From COE1 sp963596435 (GTDB lineage: Bacteria; Bacillota; Clostridia; Lachnospirales; Lachnospiraceae): a stretch of 42,511 nt of DNA. Shown here one piece after another: positions 7,889 through 16,653 of the stretch (position 1 is the first letter of the stretch; every line of letters begins with the position of its first letter). The stretch lies in the NCBI GenBank assembly GCA_963596435.1, contig CAVBMG010000019.1:1-42511 (forward strand), written 5' to 3'. A program made the position numbers and the translations under genes. Under the pieces are notes generated by a model. The model searched no databases, was not told the origin of the DNA, and was given only the letters and a program-made list of their open reading frames with translations.

Positions 7889-8488
7889 ATGAATGAAAAA
7901 AACAACAAAGTCTATAAAATCGCTTTGACTGGTCTGATGGCTGCACTTTCTTATGTCGTATTTACTTTCTTACAGATCAAGATCACACTTCCCGGCGGTG
8001 ACGCTACCAGTATTCATCTTGGTAATGCTGTCTGCGTTCTGGGTGCTCTGCTTCTTGGCGGTGTTTATGGTGGCATCGGCGGCGCAATTGGTATGACTAT
8101 CGGTGATTTGTTAGACCCTGTCTATATTGTATATGCACCTAAGACCTTCCTTTTAAAATTCTGTATCGGTCTGATTACTGGTCTGATTGCTCACAAATTT
8201 GGTAAGATTTCTACATCCAATGATAACAAGCACGTACTGAAATGGACAATCCTTGCAGCAATTGGCGGTCTGCTCTTCAATGTAATCTTTGATCCATTGA
8301 TCGGTTATTTCTACAAGCTGCTCATCCTTGGCAAACCGGCTGCTGAGCTGACTCTTGCATGGAATGTGGCTGCTACATCCATCAACGCTGTAACTTCTAC
8401 TATTGTATCTGTAGTTGTATACATGGCAGTACGCCCCGCTCTTAGAAAAGCAGGCATGCTTCCCATCATCAGCAAAGAATCCAAATAA
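7889..8488 (+). CDS. ECF transporter S component (substrate-binding membrane subunit)
   Basis: 199 aa integral membrane protein with about six hydrophobic segments. The N-terminus KIALTGLMAALSYVVF is typical of energy-coupling-factor S components, which bind a vitamin or similar micronutrient and share a common ATPase/T module. No A or T module is in the window, so it would be a group II (shared-module) system. The substrate cannot be assigned, and I see no recognisable riboswitch in the 200-bp leader. An ATGAGG site precedes the ATG, and a strong terminator follows. Confidence 0.85.
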   Translation: MNEKNNKVYKIALTGLMAALSYVVFTFLQIKITLPGGDATSIHLGNAVCVLGALLLGGVYGGIGGAIGMTIGDLLDPVYIVYAPKTFLLKFCIGLITGLIAHKFGKISTSNDNKHVLKWTILAAIGGLLFNVIFDPLIGYFYKLLILGKPAAELTLAWNVAATSINAVTSTIVSVVVYMAVRPALRKAGMLPIISKESK

Positions 8489-8502
8489 TATCTGTAAATT
8501 AC

Positions 8503-8532
8503 AACAGGAGCCTGCATAAGCTCCTGTTTTTT
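8503..8532. terminator. terminator of the ECF S gene, shared with the convergent operon
   Basis: Stem ACAGGAGC/GCTCCTGT followed by TTTTTT on the plus strand. Its 3' edge touches the stop codon of the minus-strand gene at 8531, so it sits at the end of both units. Confidence 0.88.
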
Positions 8533-8944
8533 ATTGCAATATTCTATCTATTCTGTCTCTGACCGGAGTCAGCTCTCCCATTCTGGATGCTGCATCTTCC
8601 ATTCTTTTGCGTGCTTCATCTGCCTGTGTATTTTTCCCCTGATCTACATATACCCGATACTGATATGCTGCCTCATAATATTGTGCCACTGCATAGCACT
8701 CCTGCAGGTCCTCATCTGGTTTTACTCCCAGTGCTTCATTGGCATAATAATAATTCAGGCATTTCTCATACTCCTGCTGTTGTATATATTGCAGAAATAC
8801 AATCGCCCTTTTACCGTTATTACTCAGATCAAACGTATAATCTGCAATAAACATGGCTTCTATCGTTATGATACATGTAAGTAATACAATACATATATTT
8901 AATATTTTAGAAAGTGTCCCGGACTGCCTGTTTCTAATCTTCAT
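8531..8944 (-). CDS. small single-pass membrane protein of the zinc-ribbon membrane protein cluster
   Basis: 137 aa. A short basic cytoplasmic start is followed by one membrane segment (about 14-35) and an outside-facing, Tyr/Gln/Glu-rich helical region (QYIQQQEYEKCLNYYY, AQYYEAAYQY). It overlaps the previous gene by 11 bp and is the last gene of the run. The external part resembles a tetratricopeptide-like helical hairpin. I do not recognise a named family. It may work with the two larger neighbours, which have the same topology. Confidence 0.75.
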   Translation of the reverse strand: MKIRNRQSGTLSKILNICIVLLTCIITIEAMFIADYTFDLSNNGKRAIVFLQYIQQQEYEKCLNYYYANEALGVKPDEDLQECYAVAQYYEAAYQYRVYVDQGKNTQADEARKRMEDAASRMGELTPVRDRIDRILQ

Positions 8945-9641
8945 TTTGCAATAGCCTTCCTATGATAATCTGGTTGATCTGTGCCGAAGTCATTTCAGGA
9001 AACGGTTCCACATCTTCTCTGGTCAAAGGCAGCTTCTCTACCAGAAGCTCAGACACGCTCTCCCGCATTTGCTGCATGCTTTCTCTGTTCTGGTCACAGA
9101 TTGCACCCTCATATTTCTTATATTGCTCCAGATATGTTCTCTGATAGAAATCGGCAAGCTTTTCTGAAAGATACAATGCACTGTCTTCCTTATAGTCTCC
9201 ATAATCTGTCAGCATCTGCACCGCCTGTTCCACATATCCATAGGAACTGGCACACCAGAAAATGGGATAGTACGCCTGAAAATCCCCCTTCTCCGTATCT
9301 GTCAGATGATAATATTCTCCATACTCAAACAGTTCACTGTATTGCCCATTCTCCAGATACGTCTGAATCTGGCTGCACACTGCATCATAATTCTTACTTG
9401 CCTGATGTCTTCTGATTATTTTCTCCAGACTTCCTCCTGAAAGCGCAGAAGCAACGAAGATATAGAAAATGATGAGAAAACCAATTATCCCAAGCAGCAT
9501 GCCTTTTCTGGATATTCGTGCAAAATGATGCGTCTTGTCCAGAATCTCTTTCTTCGTACTTCGATACGCTCTATCGTATTTTCCCATGGCTTTGCCATGT
9601 TCCTTTTGAAATTCTCTGCTTAATTCCTCAGCATTCTTCAT
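8934..9641 (-). CDS. single-pass membrane protein with helical extracytoplasmic domain
   Basis: 235 aa: a charged cytoplasmic region, one membrane segment (about 48-66), then an external helical domain. That domain is paralogous to the one encoded at 9941-10684: both carry YD-x-V-x-x-Q near the start, YLE-x-G-x-Y, then YHLT and YYP in the same order. Unlike that paralogue it lacks the N-terminal zinc ribbon. The zinc ribbon is instead encoded by the gene just upstream, which overlaps it by 14 bp. Function unknown. Confidence 0.75.
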   Translation of the reverse strand: MKNAEELSREFQKEHGKAMGKYDRAYRSTKKEILDKTHHFARISRKGMLLGIIGFLIIFYIFVASALSGGSLEKIIRRHQASKNYDAVCSQIQTYLENGQYSELFEYGEYYHLTDTEKGDFQAYYPIFWCASSYGYVEQAVQMLTDYGDYKEDSALYLSEKLADFYQRTYLEQYKKYEGAICDQNRESMQQMRESVSELLVEKLPLTREDVEPFPEMTSAQINQIIIGRLLQNED

Positions 9642-9951
9642 TTATGATTGCTTCCTTTAGCTGCTGTACCTGCGTCCTCTCATCTACTGCACTGTATAGA
9701 TAAACAGCCAGTGTAAGGGCAAGAAGTGTAAGTATCGTTCCTATGATAAGCTTCGCCACAAAGATACCTTCTCTGCGACTGTCCTTATGCTTCACATTCT
9801 GAAGATCTTCGAGATTATCCCGAATCCTGCCAAGATCCCTCATGTATGCCTTTTCTGCACCTTTCAGATGCATGGCACCACAATATGGGCAAGTCTCCAG
9901 CTCATCATCAAACATTGCTCCACAGGAGCTGCATTGTACTTTATTTTTCAT
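9628..9951 (-). CDS. zinc-ribbon membrane protein (short)
   Basis: 107 aa from the ATG at 9951, which has a GGAGAG site seven bases upstream; the longer reading from 9984 has none. The N-terminal zinc ribbon uses C7, C10, C21 and C24 (CSSCG...CPYCG). A charged linker follows, then one membrane segment (about 64-87) and a short tail. It overlaps its neighbours on both sides by 11 and 14 bp, so translation is coupled. It looks like the first half of the protein encoded upstream at 9941-10684. Confidence 0.78.
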   Translation of the reverse strand: MKNKVQCSSCGAMFDDELETCPYCGAMHLKGAEKAYMRDLGRIRDNLEDLQNVKHKDSRREGIFVAKLIIGTILTLLALTLAVYLYSAVDERTQVQQLKEAIINEEC

Positions 9952-10684
9952 TGGCTTTCTCTCCAAATAACAGCAGCATATCATCCTTTTTCATATTACT
10001 AAGATTGGCTGCTTCTTCTTGTGTCAGCCCAAAATACGTCTGCAAATTGGCATTCATGGCATCATAAATAGGCTGTAATCTGCGTGCTGTCTCTTCCTCA
10101 CTGACCACATCCCTAGCCTTATAGTGCAGGGAATACACATCATAGAACTCTGGAAGCAGCCCGCAGATATCTTCCAGTTGTTCGTTTCTGTCATATACAT
10201 TATCTGCCGCCAGATACTGATTGATGTGACTGTTCAGAAAGTAATAGATCTGTACCCCTTCCATAACCGGATAATATTCCAGAAAAGGACCCGCCGTCCA
10301 TCCTGTAAGGTGATAAGAATCACAGTAGGCGTAGAACTCGTAATATTTTCCTGCTTCCAGATAATTCTCCATCTGCGCCTTTACTTCATCATAGTGGTCA
10401 ACTGCCCATTCCTGCTTACGCAGATAAGCCCTGCTTTCTGCATGAAAGCCTACAAAAAGCAGCACTATCACCAATACAGCCAGCACGCCGCACGTGATAC
10501 CCCTGACCATATAGGAAGACGATTTTCTATCTGTATCACTGACCTGTTTATGCGTACTCTGATAGTCCTGTACATAGAATTTTCTATCCCTGATATGACG
10601 CTTTGCCGCATAATTGACAGCACCACAGTAAGGGCATACTTCATCGGAAAGCTTCAGGTCTGCCCCACATTTTTTGCATTTCAT
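9941..10684 (-). CDS. zinc-ribbon membrane protein with helical extracytoplasmic domain
   Basis: 247 aa with three parts: an N-terminal zinc ribbon (C3, C6, C17, C20; CKKCG...CPYCG), a membrane segment (about 60-80) and an external Tyr-rich helical domain. The external domain is similar to the protein at 8934-9641. The start codon directly abuts the stop of the reductase upstream. Proteins with this layout are common and mostly uncharacterised in Clostridia; I can describe the architecture but not the function. Confidence 0.78.
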   Translation of the reverse strand: MKCKKCGADLKLSDEVCPYCGAVNYAAKRHIRDRKFYVQDYQSTHKQVSDTDRKSSSYMVRGITCGVLAVLVIVLLFVGFHAESRAYLRKQEWAVDHYDEVKAQMENYLEAGKYYEFYAYCDSYHLTGWTAGPFLEYYPVMEGVQIYYFLNSHINQYLAADNVYDRNEQLEDICGLLPEFYDVYSLHYKARDVVSEEETARRLQPIYDAMNANLQTYFGLTQEEAANLSNMKKDDMLLLFGEKANEK

Positions 10685-11266
10685 TTATGCCTCCTCGATC
10701 ACTGCCTGTTCCAGAAGCGCTTCGATATCAGCACCTTCCATATCCAGCCCCTGCGCACTGACAAAGTGGGAATGTTCTATTCCATATAGTTTGCACAACG
10801 CATTCACATACTGGAATCCAAAATTGCAATCTCCTATATAACCACCACTGGTCGTCACGTAGTACATATCCTGCGCCTGACATAATCCTACAGGCGTGCC
10901 ATCCTCAGCGTAGGCAAATGTAATACCGACCACGCTGGCTACTTCCAGAAATATCTTGAGCGATGCCGGAAAAGACATATCCCAGTAAGGGGCTGCAATC
11001 ACGATCATATCTGCCTGTGCCATGGCATTGGCATAGTCAAACATACTGTCCTCATATATGCCATTTGCCAAAAGCTCATCCCTTCTCTGCAGCCTCTCAT
11101 AATTCAGAGGAATCAGATTCTCTGTAGAAAGTCTGATTTCTTCGATTTTAAAAGCCATATCCTTTTGATTCGCTTCTTTGATACTTGTCAAAAGCCTCTC
11201 ACACAAGGCAAGTGTCCTTGAGTCCTTACCCCTTACACAGGCATTGATAAATAGAAGTGTTGGCAT
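10685..11266 (-). CDS. flavodoxin-fold NAD(P)H-dependent oxidoreductase
   Basis: 193 aa from the ATG at 11266, which has GAAGGAGAT eight bases upstream; an earlier ATG at 11284 overlaps that site and is unlikely. The N-terminus TLLFINACVRGKDSRT and the APYWDMSFPASLKIFLE segment are typical of FMN-dependent NADH-azoreductase or quinone-reductase-like flavoproteins. Such enzymes transfer two electrons to quinones, azo or nitro compounds. It sits 21 bp after the MATE gene, so the pair may serve in xenobiotic handling (inference). Confidence 0.88.
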   Translation of the reverse strand: MPTLLFINACVRGKDSRTLALCERLLTSIKEANQKDMAFKIEEIRLSTENLIPLNYERLQRRDELLANGIYEDSMFDYANAMAQADMIVIAAPYWDMSFPASLKIFLEVASVVGITFAYAEDGTPVGLCQAQDMYYVTTSGGYIGDCNFGFQYVNALCKLYGIEHSHFVSAQGLDMEGADIEALLEQAVIEEA

Positions 11267-11287
11267 GCTCTTTATCTCCTTCATCTT

Positions 11288-12634
11288 TTAAATATGTATT
11301 TTCGTCCATTTCCCCTGTTTGAAACGAATTGACGCGAATAAAAATCTTGATATCTGATCTGCCAGAATGCCCATCCAGATGCCTGCCATTCCAAGTCCCA
11401 TTATAAAGCCAAAGAAATAGGAGGCTGCTGTTCTGATGATCGTAACACTGATTGTAGATGCAATTGCTGTATAGGTCGTATCGCCTGCACCTCGCAGACA
11501 TCCCATATAAATAACCTGTGAAACCTGGAATAATACGATAATAATCATGATTCTGATAATTATAACGCCTATATCCACAATCTCCTGCTCTGCAAAGAAC
11601 AGACGATATAACCATTCTCCACCGAAGAAGTATATAACTGCCAGTACACAGGAAATTCCAAGTCCAATCATTCGACAGGTCTTACCATAGGCTTTTGCCT
11701 TATCAGGGCTGCCCTCTCCCAGGCTTCTTCCTATCAGTGCCACTGCCGCTACCTGCATACCATCGCCAAAGGAGAAGGTCAGTCCCAGAATATTCATACC
11801 TACCTGATGTGCCGCCAGGGCATTTGTTCCCATTTTCGCAGCCATCATGGCAGTTGACATGAAGCCGACACGCATCAGAATCTGCTCTATGAATACGGAA
11901 AAGCCCAGCTTTATAATGCTGATTACAGGTTCCAATGCAGGTCTGATCTGCTGCTCCATTATATAATAAATACTGACAAAACCATCTCTTCTAAAAAGGG
12001 AAGCAAAGCTCATGATACAGGCAATAACTGTACCAAATACCGTTGCTATTGCCGCCCCTGCAATACCCAGTGCAGGGAATCCCAAATGTCCCTGTATCAG
12101 CAGATAATTGGCTATGATATTCACTACATTAGATACAATATTGGTTCTCATGGCAATCATCGTATTGCCAGAGCCTCTCTGTGCCGCATTGATGACCATG
12201 GACAGTACATTGAATATCATACATCCCATGATAATGCGGTAGTAAATGACAGCCGGCTCATGGGTCTCCGGGGCTGAGCCACAGAAGTTAATAATCTGGT
12301 TCGCCCACATTACACATGCTGAAGATATCACCACAGTTGCCACGATTACAAATAAAATCGCTACCAGCAGAATCTGATTCGCCGATCTCTGGTTTTTCTC
12401 GCCTCTTCTTCTTGCCACCAACGCAGATACAGACACATTCATGGCAAAAAATAGAGCCAGACCCATGAACTTGGGTTGTGTTGTCAATCCTACGGCTGCC
12501 ACTGCACTGGCGCCCATGGAACTGACCATAAGTGAATCTACCATACCTGCCAGAGCAATAAAAAACGATTCACACACAGCAGGCCATGCCATTCTGACTG
12601 CTTCTTTCGTGATTCCTTTCTCCAAACCTACCAT
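11288..12634 (-). CDS. MATE family efflux transporter
   Basis: 448 aa with about 12 membrane segments in two similar halves, the multidrug and toxic compound extrusion fold driven by Na+ or H+. The N-terminus (EAVRMAWPAVCESFFIALAGMVD) and the start of the second half (RVGFMSTAMMAAKMGTNALAAHQ) are family signatures. An AGTAGGG site lies before the ATG. It follows the SGNH hydrolase by 15 bp. The substrate is unknown. Confidence 0.95.
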   Translation of the reverse strand: MVGLEKGITKEAVRMAWPAVCESFFIALAGMVDSLMVSSMGASAVAAVGLTTQPKFMGLALFFAMNVSVSALVARRRGEKNQRSANQILLVAILFVIVATVVISSACVMWANQIINFCGSAPETHEPAVIYYRIIMGCMIFNVLSMVINAAQRGSGNTMIAMRTNIVSNVVNIIANYLLIQGHLGFPALGIAGAAIATVFGTVIACIMSFASLFRRDGFVSIYYIMEQQIRPALEPVISIIKLGFSVFIEQILMRVGFMSTAMMAAKMGTNALAAHQVGMNILGLTFSFGDGMQVAAVALIGRSLGEGSPDKAKAYGKTCRMIGLGISCVLAVIYFFGGEWLYRLFFAEQEIVDIGVIIIRIMIIIVLFQVSQVIYMGCLRGAGDTTYTAIASTISVTIIRTAASYFFGFIMGLGMAGIWMGILADQISRFLFASIRFKQGKWTKIHI

Positions 12635-12649
12635 TTACCCTACTCCATT

Positions 12650-13801
12650 TTATTTCAACAATATATCCGGGACTGTCATTGCCATACGCTCATAGGCTTT
12701 ATCCGATGGATGCAAATGATCTCCACTGTCAAATCCCTCTGCAAAAGCTTCCGGCTTATCTGCTGCCCTTAATGCAGCATCAAAATCTATATATCCATCT
12801 ATCTCATCTGTTGTACGAATCCATTCATTTACAGCATTTCGAAGGTCATTTCTGAAGGGTTCATAAGTTCTCCATCCATATATCGGAAGTAATGTCCCAA
12901 TATGAACTTTCAGCCCGTATTCTCTGGCTTTTTCCACATACATGCGAAGCCCGTCTATCAGCTCCTGTGCTGTAGGCAGATCACTCCAGGGTCTAAATGG
13001 GTTCACCTCTACGCCAACAGGATGAATGATATCATTGATTCCATGCTGAATGATGATCGTATCAGCACCTGACACTTTCGCCTCCCGTGGAAAACGCGTT
13101 GCACCCTTTAATCCATAAGAATCATAAGTAATATTATCGTACTGCCGCAGGATTCTTGTTCCACTGGCTGCACGCCTTACAATGGCAGTATGCATCTTCT
13201 GCTCTTTCTCTACACGCAGGCTCAGATAGTCCGGCCATGCCTGGGAAGTAATGGAATCCCCATAGCATACCAGTGCACGATTGCTGCTGTCTGTATAGAT
13301 ATCAATATTGCTGAGGAAATAAAACCAGTTGGTGTTTCTGGTCAGATCAAGCGGCAGTTCTGCACTTGCTGCATAATTACCTACTGAATAATATCCCTTA
13401 GACAACGGTCCTGTAATCAGTACTGCGGAACGCATCTGAGTAAAATCCCCCAGATAAAAGCTGACACTAATGTCATTTCCACGTTTCACAGCAAACTCCA
13501 CCTCATCGCTGACTACAGCCTCTCCCGCCGGGATTGTTACAGAAGTCTGTCCTGCAAAAGTCACAGCCTTCACCGTCTCCTGTTTAATCTCTCTGCTGCC
13601 TTTTGCCACATTATCAGCTATATATACTTCACTGATCGTAACCGGCTGTGTTCCACAGAAATTATCCAGTGTTATCTTCAATTTATCTCCATCAAACACA
13701 GGATGAATCGGGTATCGCAGTGTCAGGTCTTTTGCATAATTCTCTGGTTTCCTGTCTGCGATGGATATTGCATTTCCCCACATAGATACATATTTTTTCA
13801 T
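12650..13801 (-). CDS. SGNH/GDSL hydrolase family esterase
   Basis: 383 aa from the ATG at 13801 (MKKYVSMWGN). Upstream ATGs in the frame lie too close to the GAGAGG site or overlap the previous gene's end. The N-terminal third is a beta-rich accessory domain. The C-terminal half is an SGNH hydrolase with GDS at 181-183 (S183 nucleophile), a downstream Gly block, the GIND block at 254-257 and a C-terminal SGDHLHP carrying the catalytic Asp/His pair. No signal peptide is visible, so it is probably cytoplasmic. Members remove acyl groups from sugars or lipids. Its place after plsY and the glucosyltransferase makes an acylated (glyco)lipid or glycan substrate plausible. Confidence 0.88.
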   Translation of the reverse strand: MKKYVSMWGNAISIADRKPENYAKDLTLRYPIHPVFDGDKLKITLDNFCGTQPVTISEVYIADNVAKGSREIKQETVKAVTFAGQTSVTIPAGEAVVSDEVEFAVKRGNDISVSFYLGDFTQMRSAVLITGPLSKGYYSVGNYAASAELPLDLTRNTNWFYFLSNIDIYTDSSNRALVCYGDSITSQAWPDYLSLRVEKEQKMHTAIVRRAASGTRILRQYDNITYDSYGLKGATRFPREAKVSGADTIIIQHGINDIIHPVGVEVNPFRPWSDLPTAQELIDGLRMYVEKAREYGLKVHIGTLLPIYGWRTYEPFRNDLRNAVNEWIRTTDEIDGYIDFDAALRAADKPEAFAEGFDSGDHLHPSDKAYERMAMTVPDILLK

Positions 13802-13866
13802 AGTAAATTCCATTCCTCTCATATGTGCAAGTATATCACAAAAAGGAGCAGTGCAAAAGAGTTTCG

Positions 13867-14970
13867 TCACTGCTCCATAAAATCACATATATCTTCCACA
13901 GCCCTTCCATTAATCACTGCATGCTGTCTGCGAATCATTTCACAGTCATCGGACTGCTTCATCAATCTGTCTACTTCTTTCACCAGTTGGATATCCGGCG
14001 TCAATACACCTCTACATAGACCATTCTTTCTAAAGAAATGCAGATTATGATTCTCACATCCGGGAATGGGAGTCATGAGAACAAGGCGTTTTCCGGTAAC
14101 AGCTGCTTCTGTGGACGAAAGTCCCCCCGGCTTAATCACCATCACATCACACAGTTTCACATAATCGGGCATTTGCTCTGTCCTTTGCAGGATAATATGT
14201 CTCTCACCATACTGTTCATGCAGTTTATGGTATAATCTGCGATTATTGCCACATATCACAATCAGCTTCACGGTTCCATCATCATGATAACGTCTATCCA
14301 GCACCTTTACTGCCCTGACCAGCTTCCCTGCGCCAATACTGCCGCCTGTAATCAGAATATAATGCAGCTTACTGTCTAATCCCAGTCTGGTTGCTACTTC
14401 CATCCTGTCGAAAAGTTGTGCAAATTCCCTGCGTACTGGAATTCCAAGTGGTAACAGCCTTTCCTTTGGAACTCCTCTCTTTACAAATTCTCTGGTTAAT
14501 TTGTCAGAAGGAATGACATACGTGTCACATTCTGTCTCTTCTGTAAAAGGAATACAGGTATAATCTGTCGCAATAAAGAGCATCTTTGGCACCTGGTAAC
14601 CGTGCTTCTTCATATATGTCAATATCTCTGCCGGATACAGATGGGGCATGACCACATAATCATACTGCTTCTCACTTAACAGCTGTTCCATGACCTGCAC
14701 CATCTTGCGATTGAGAAAGTATACTGGAGAGCGAAAAGGTAATCTGCGATAGAGATTGCCCAGCTCATACACTGCCCCAAAAGCAAGCGGCACTCTCTGC
14801 ACCAGCTTAATATAGGCATTATCAATGAGCCGGTCAATGTGATTCCCTTTTAGTGTATAGGGGTCCAGCATCTTCACATTGTGTCCACGCCTCTCTAGCT
14901 CTTCCTTAATCGCGTACCCTGCCGCATTATGTCCGCCACCGGTTCCACATGATAGAATCAACGCTTCCAT
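13867..14970 (-). CDS. processive diacylglycerol glucosyltransferase / MGDG synthase-like GT28 enzyme
   Basis: 367 aa GT-B glycosyltransferase. The N-terminus has SCGTGGGHN (7-15), the glycine-rich loop of the UgtP/MGDG-synthase/MurG group. The family's C-terminal nucleotide-sugar site is seen as VIKPGGLSSTEA near residue 290. UgtP-type enzymes transfer glucose (or galactose) to diacylglycerol, giving membrane glycolipids and lipoteichoic acid anchors. The start overlaps the plsY end by 13 bp, so lipid acylation and glycosylation steps are translationally coupled. The sugar donor is not determinable. Confidence 0.88.
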   Translation of the reverse strand: MEALILSCGTGGGHNAAGYAIKEELERRGHNVKMLDPYTLKGNHIDRLIDNAYIKLVQRVPLAFGAVYELGNLYRRLPFRSPVYFLNRKMVQVMEQLLSEKQYDYVVMPHLYPAEILTYMKKHGYQVPKMLFIATDYTCIPFTEETECDTYVIPSDKLTREFVKRGVPKERLLPLGIPVRREFAQLFDRMEVATRLGLDSKLHYILITGGSIGAGKLVRAVKVLDRRYHDDGTVKLIVICGNNRRLYHKLHEQYGERHIILQRTEQMPDYVKLCDVMVIKPGGLSSTEAAVTGKRLVLMTPIPGCENHNLHFFRKNGLCRGVLTPDIQLVKEVDRLMKQSDDCEMIRRQHAVINGRAVEDICDFMEQ

Positions 14971-15563
14971 AATAAACTCACCCTTATCTTATCCTTCTCT
15001 TCTTTACTTAATGCAAACCGTATTCCTACCGCTATCGTAATCAGCAGAAAACCAAGCTTTACTGAAAACGCTTCCTGCATAAGACATAATATAATAAAAG
15101 ATGCTCCGTAAGAGCCTATCGTTCTGTAAAAATGTGGTGTAATCCGCAATATCAGTGAAAAGAATATAAAGCAGACTGCCAACACCAGTACCGGAGTCAT
15201 AGCCGGGAACAGTCCTAACAGACTGCCAAAAGTAGTCGCAATGCCCTTGCCGCCTCTTCCCTTATGAAACAAGGGAAATATATGTCCTATTGCGGGTGCA
15301 GCCAGAACCAGTGCCAGCCCCAGCTGGGTCATTTCTCCCTGATGATAAAAGAACACCGGTATAAAGCCCTTGCCCATATCACAGCATAATGTAAGAACAC
15401 CACACCAGAAACCACCACGCATAAAAGCATTCGCAGTTCCGGGATTCCTGTCCTTACTGCCCTCTATCATATTTTCCTTATGAAAAAGCTTCTCAAATAC
15501 CCTGGCATATAGTATACTGCCCGATAAGTAGCCAATTATGACGTAACATAACGTTCTGAACAT
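14958..15563 (-). CDS. plsY: glycerol-3-phosphate acyltransferase PlsY
   Basis: 201 aa membrane enzyme that transfers the acyl group of acyl-phosphate to glycerol-3-phosphate, the first step of phosphatidate synthesis. Family motifs are present: GSILYA near the start, DRNPGTANAF (about 38-47) and GHIFPLFHKGRGGKGIATTF (about 93-112). Four to five membrane segments are visible. The second motif has RN where many homologues read just N, a minor variation. It follows the Rpn nuclease gene by 25 bp and overlaps the glucosyltransferase. Confidence 0.95.
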   Translation of the reverse strand: MFRTLCYVIIGYLSGSILYARVFEKLFHKENMIEGSKDRNPGTANAFMRGGFWCGVLTLCCDMGKGFIPVFFYHQGEMTQLGLALVLAAPAIGHIFPLFHKGRGGKGIATTFGSLLGLFPAMTPVLVLAVCFIFFSLILRITPHFYRTIGSYGASFIILCLMQEAFSVKLGFLLITIAVGIRFALSKEEKDKIRVSLLWKR

Positions 15564-15588
15564 AGAATCCCCACCTGCCTTTTATAAA

Positions 15589-16485
15589 TTATTTTGATTC
15601 AAGCGCCTGGGTAAGCTCCTGTATTTTTCTTTTCATTTCTGCAAGTTCCTCTGTCTGTTGCGCCAATATATTATCTTTTTGCAGCAACATACTTTGTTGT
15701 TGCGCTATTGTATCATCTTTCTGTGCAAGCATGTTCTCCTGCTGCGCTATCGTATCATGCAGATATTTCTGTTCCAGCTCATAGTCCTCCCGGTCTCTGC
15801 ATCTTTCACGCACGTTGAAATCGGCGTATAAATCACATAATGTATTGGAAGCTTCTGTAAAATATTCATTGTCTTTTGCAATCATTTTCATTTCCTCCCA
15901 AGTCTTCGCCTTAAACAGTCTCGCCCAGAAATCAAGATTCCAGTTCTTATCTTCCCAGGTTGCCAGTTCTATATGTGATAAGTCTAACACATTCACTGCA
16001 AACTTGCTACTGTATATCCTGTGCTGTACTACATCCATCAACAGATTTCTTGAATAAAAAATAGGCTGCTCCTCAAATGGCGGGAAATTCAGAATTCCAA
16101 TATGAATTGCAGGTTTCGTGTCAATATACTGGTCTCCTTTTTGTAAGTTATTATACATACGGCTCAGATATCCAATGGAGCGTTCCGGCCAATCATGACG
16201 GTTCACTACCTGCATTTCCAAATTGATCTGCTGATATCCATTTAGCATTGCTTTAATATCCAGCCGAAACTCTTTATCCTGAATTGCTTCTCCTATCACA
16301 ATAGGATTCGTTATTTCCACCGATAGGATTTCTTCCGGCTGCATATGTAATAAGGAACTCAGTAAACCTTTTAATGCCCTGTTATTCTTTTGAAATAATG
16401 CACGAAACATATAGTCATTCGTCATGTTATACTCAATTTCACCAGTTGCTCGTTCCAACTCTGGAGTAAATTTCACTTTATTCAT
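15589..16485 (-). CDS. Rpn family recombination-promoting nuclease / PD-(D/E)XK transposase-like protein
   Basis: 298 aa. The opening TNDYMFRALFQ, the RLDIKAML segment with D76 and the ExQ at E90/Q92 fit the PD-(D/E)XK core of the Rpn (YhgA-like) family. These enzymes nick DNA and are linked to recombination or phage defence. The C-terminus is a glutamine-rich coiled coil built from about three 14-residue units (DDTIAQQQSMLLQKD and relatives). This is the kind of repeat that changes length between strains. The gene has its own promoter with a 16-bp palindrome just downstream of the -10 element, and may be expressed together with plsY. Confidence 0.88.
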   Translation of the reverse strand: MNKVKFTPELERATGEIEYNMTNDYMFRALFQKNNRALKGLLSSLLHMQPEEILSVEITNPIVIGEAIQDKEFRLDIKAMLNGYQQINLEMQVVNRHDWPERSIGYLSRMYNNLQKGDQYIDTKPAIHIGILNFPPFEEQPIFYSRNLLMDVVQHRIYSSKFAVNVLDLSHIELATWEDKNWNLDFWARLFKAKTWEEMKMIAKDNEYFTEASNTLCDLYADFNVRERCRDREDYELEQKYLHDTIAQQENMLAQKDDTIAQQQSMLLQKDNILAQQTEELAEMKRKIQELTQALESK

Positions 16486-16509
16486 CTATCATGTCCTTTT
16501 CCTGTAATA

Positions 16510-16525
16510 TTACAAACGTTTGTAA
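16510..16525. promoter_or_regulatory. 16-bp perfect palindromic operator candidate
   Basis: TTACAAACGTTTGTAA lies between the -10 element and the start codon of the Rpn gene. The CG-centred AAACGTTT core resembles LacI-family operators. No LacI-type gene is in the window. Confidence 0.55.
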
Positions 16526-16530
16526 AGGGC

Positions 16531-16558
16531 ATTATAGCAATCTGCATTGGAAAAGCAA
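16531..16558 (-). promoter_or_regulatory. promoter of the Rpn nuclease gene
   Basis: On the minus strand, TTGCTT, 16 nt, consensus TATAAT; the palindrome at 16510-16525 begins six bases after the -10. Confidence 0.65.
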
Positions 16559-16611
16559 GCCAAATGTAAAAACTCGTACCTCAAATGTCAAAAATCATAC
16601 TAAAACTATGC

Positions 16612-16640
16612 AAAAAAGGAACTGCATCTCTACAGTTCCT
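16612..16640 (-). terminator. terminator after tRNA-Leu
   Basis: Stem GGAACTG/CAGTTCC with an 8-nt loop, followed by TTTTTT on the minus strand. Confidence 0.85.
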
Positions 16641-16653
16641 CTCTAAAAAGTCA

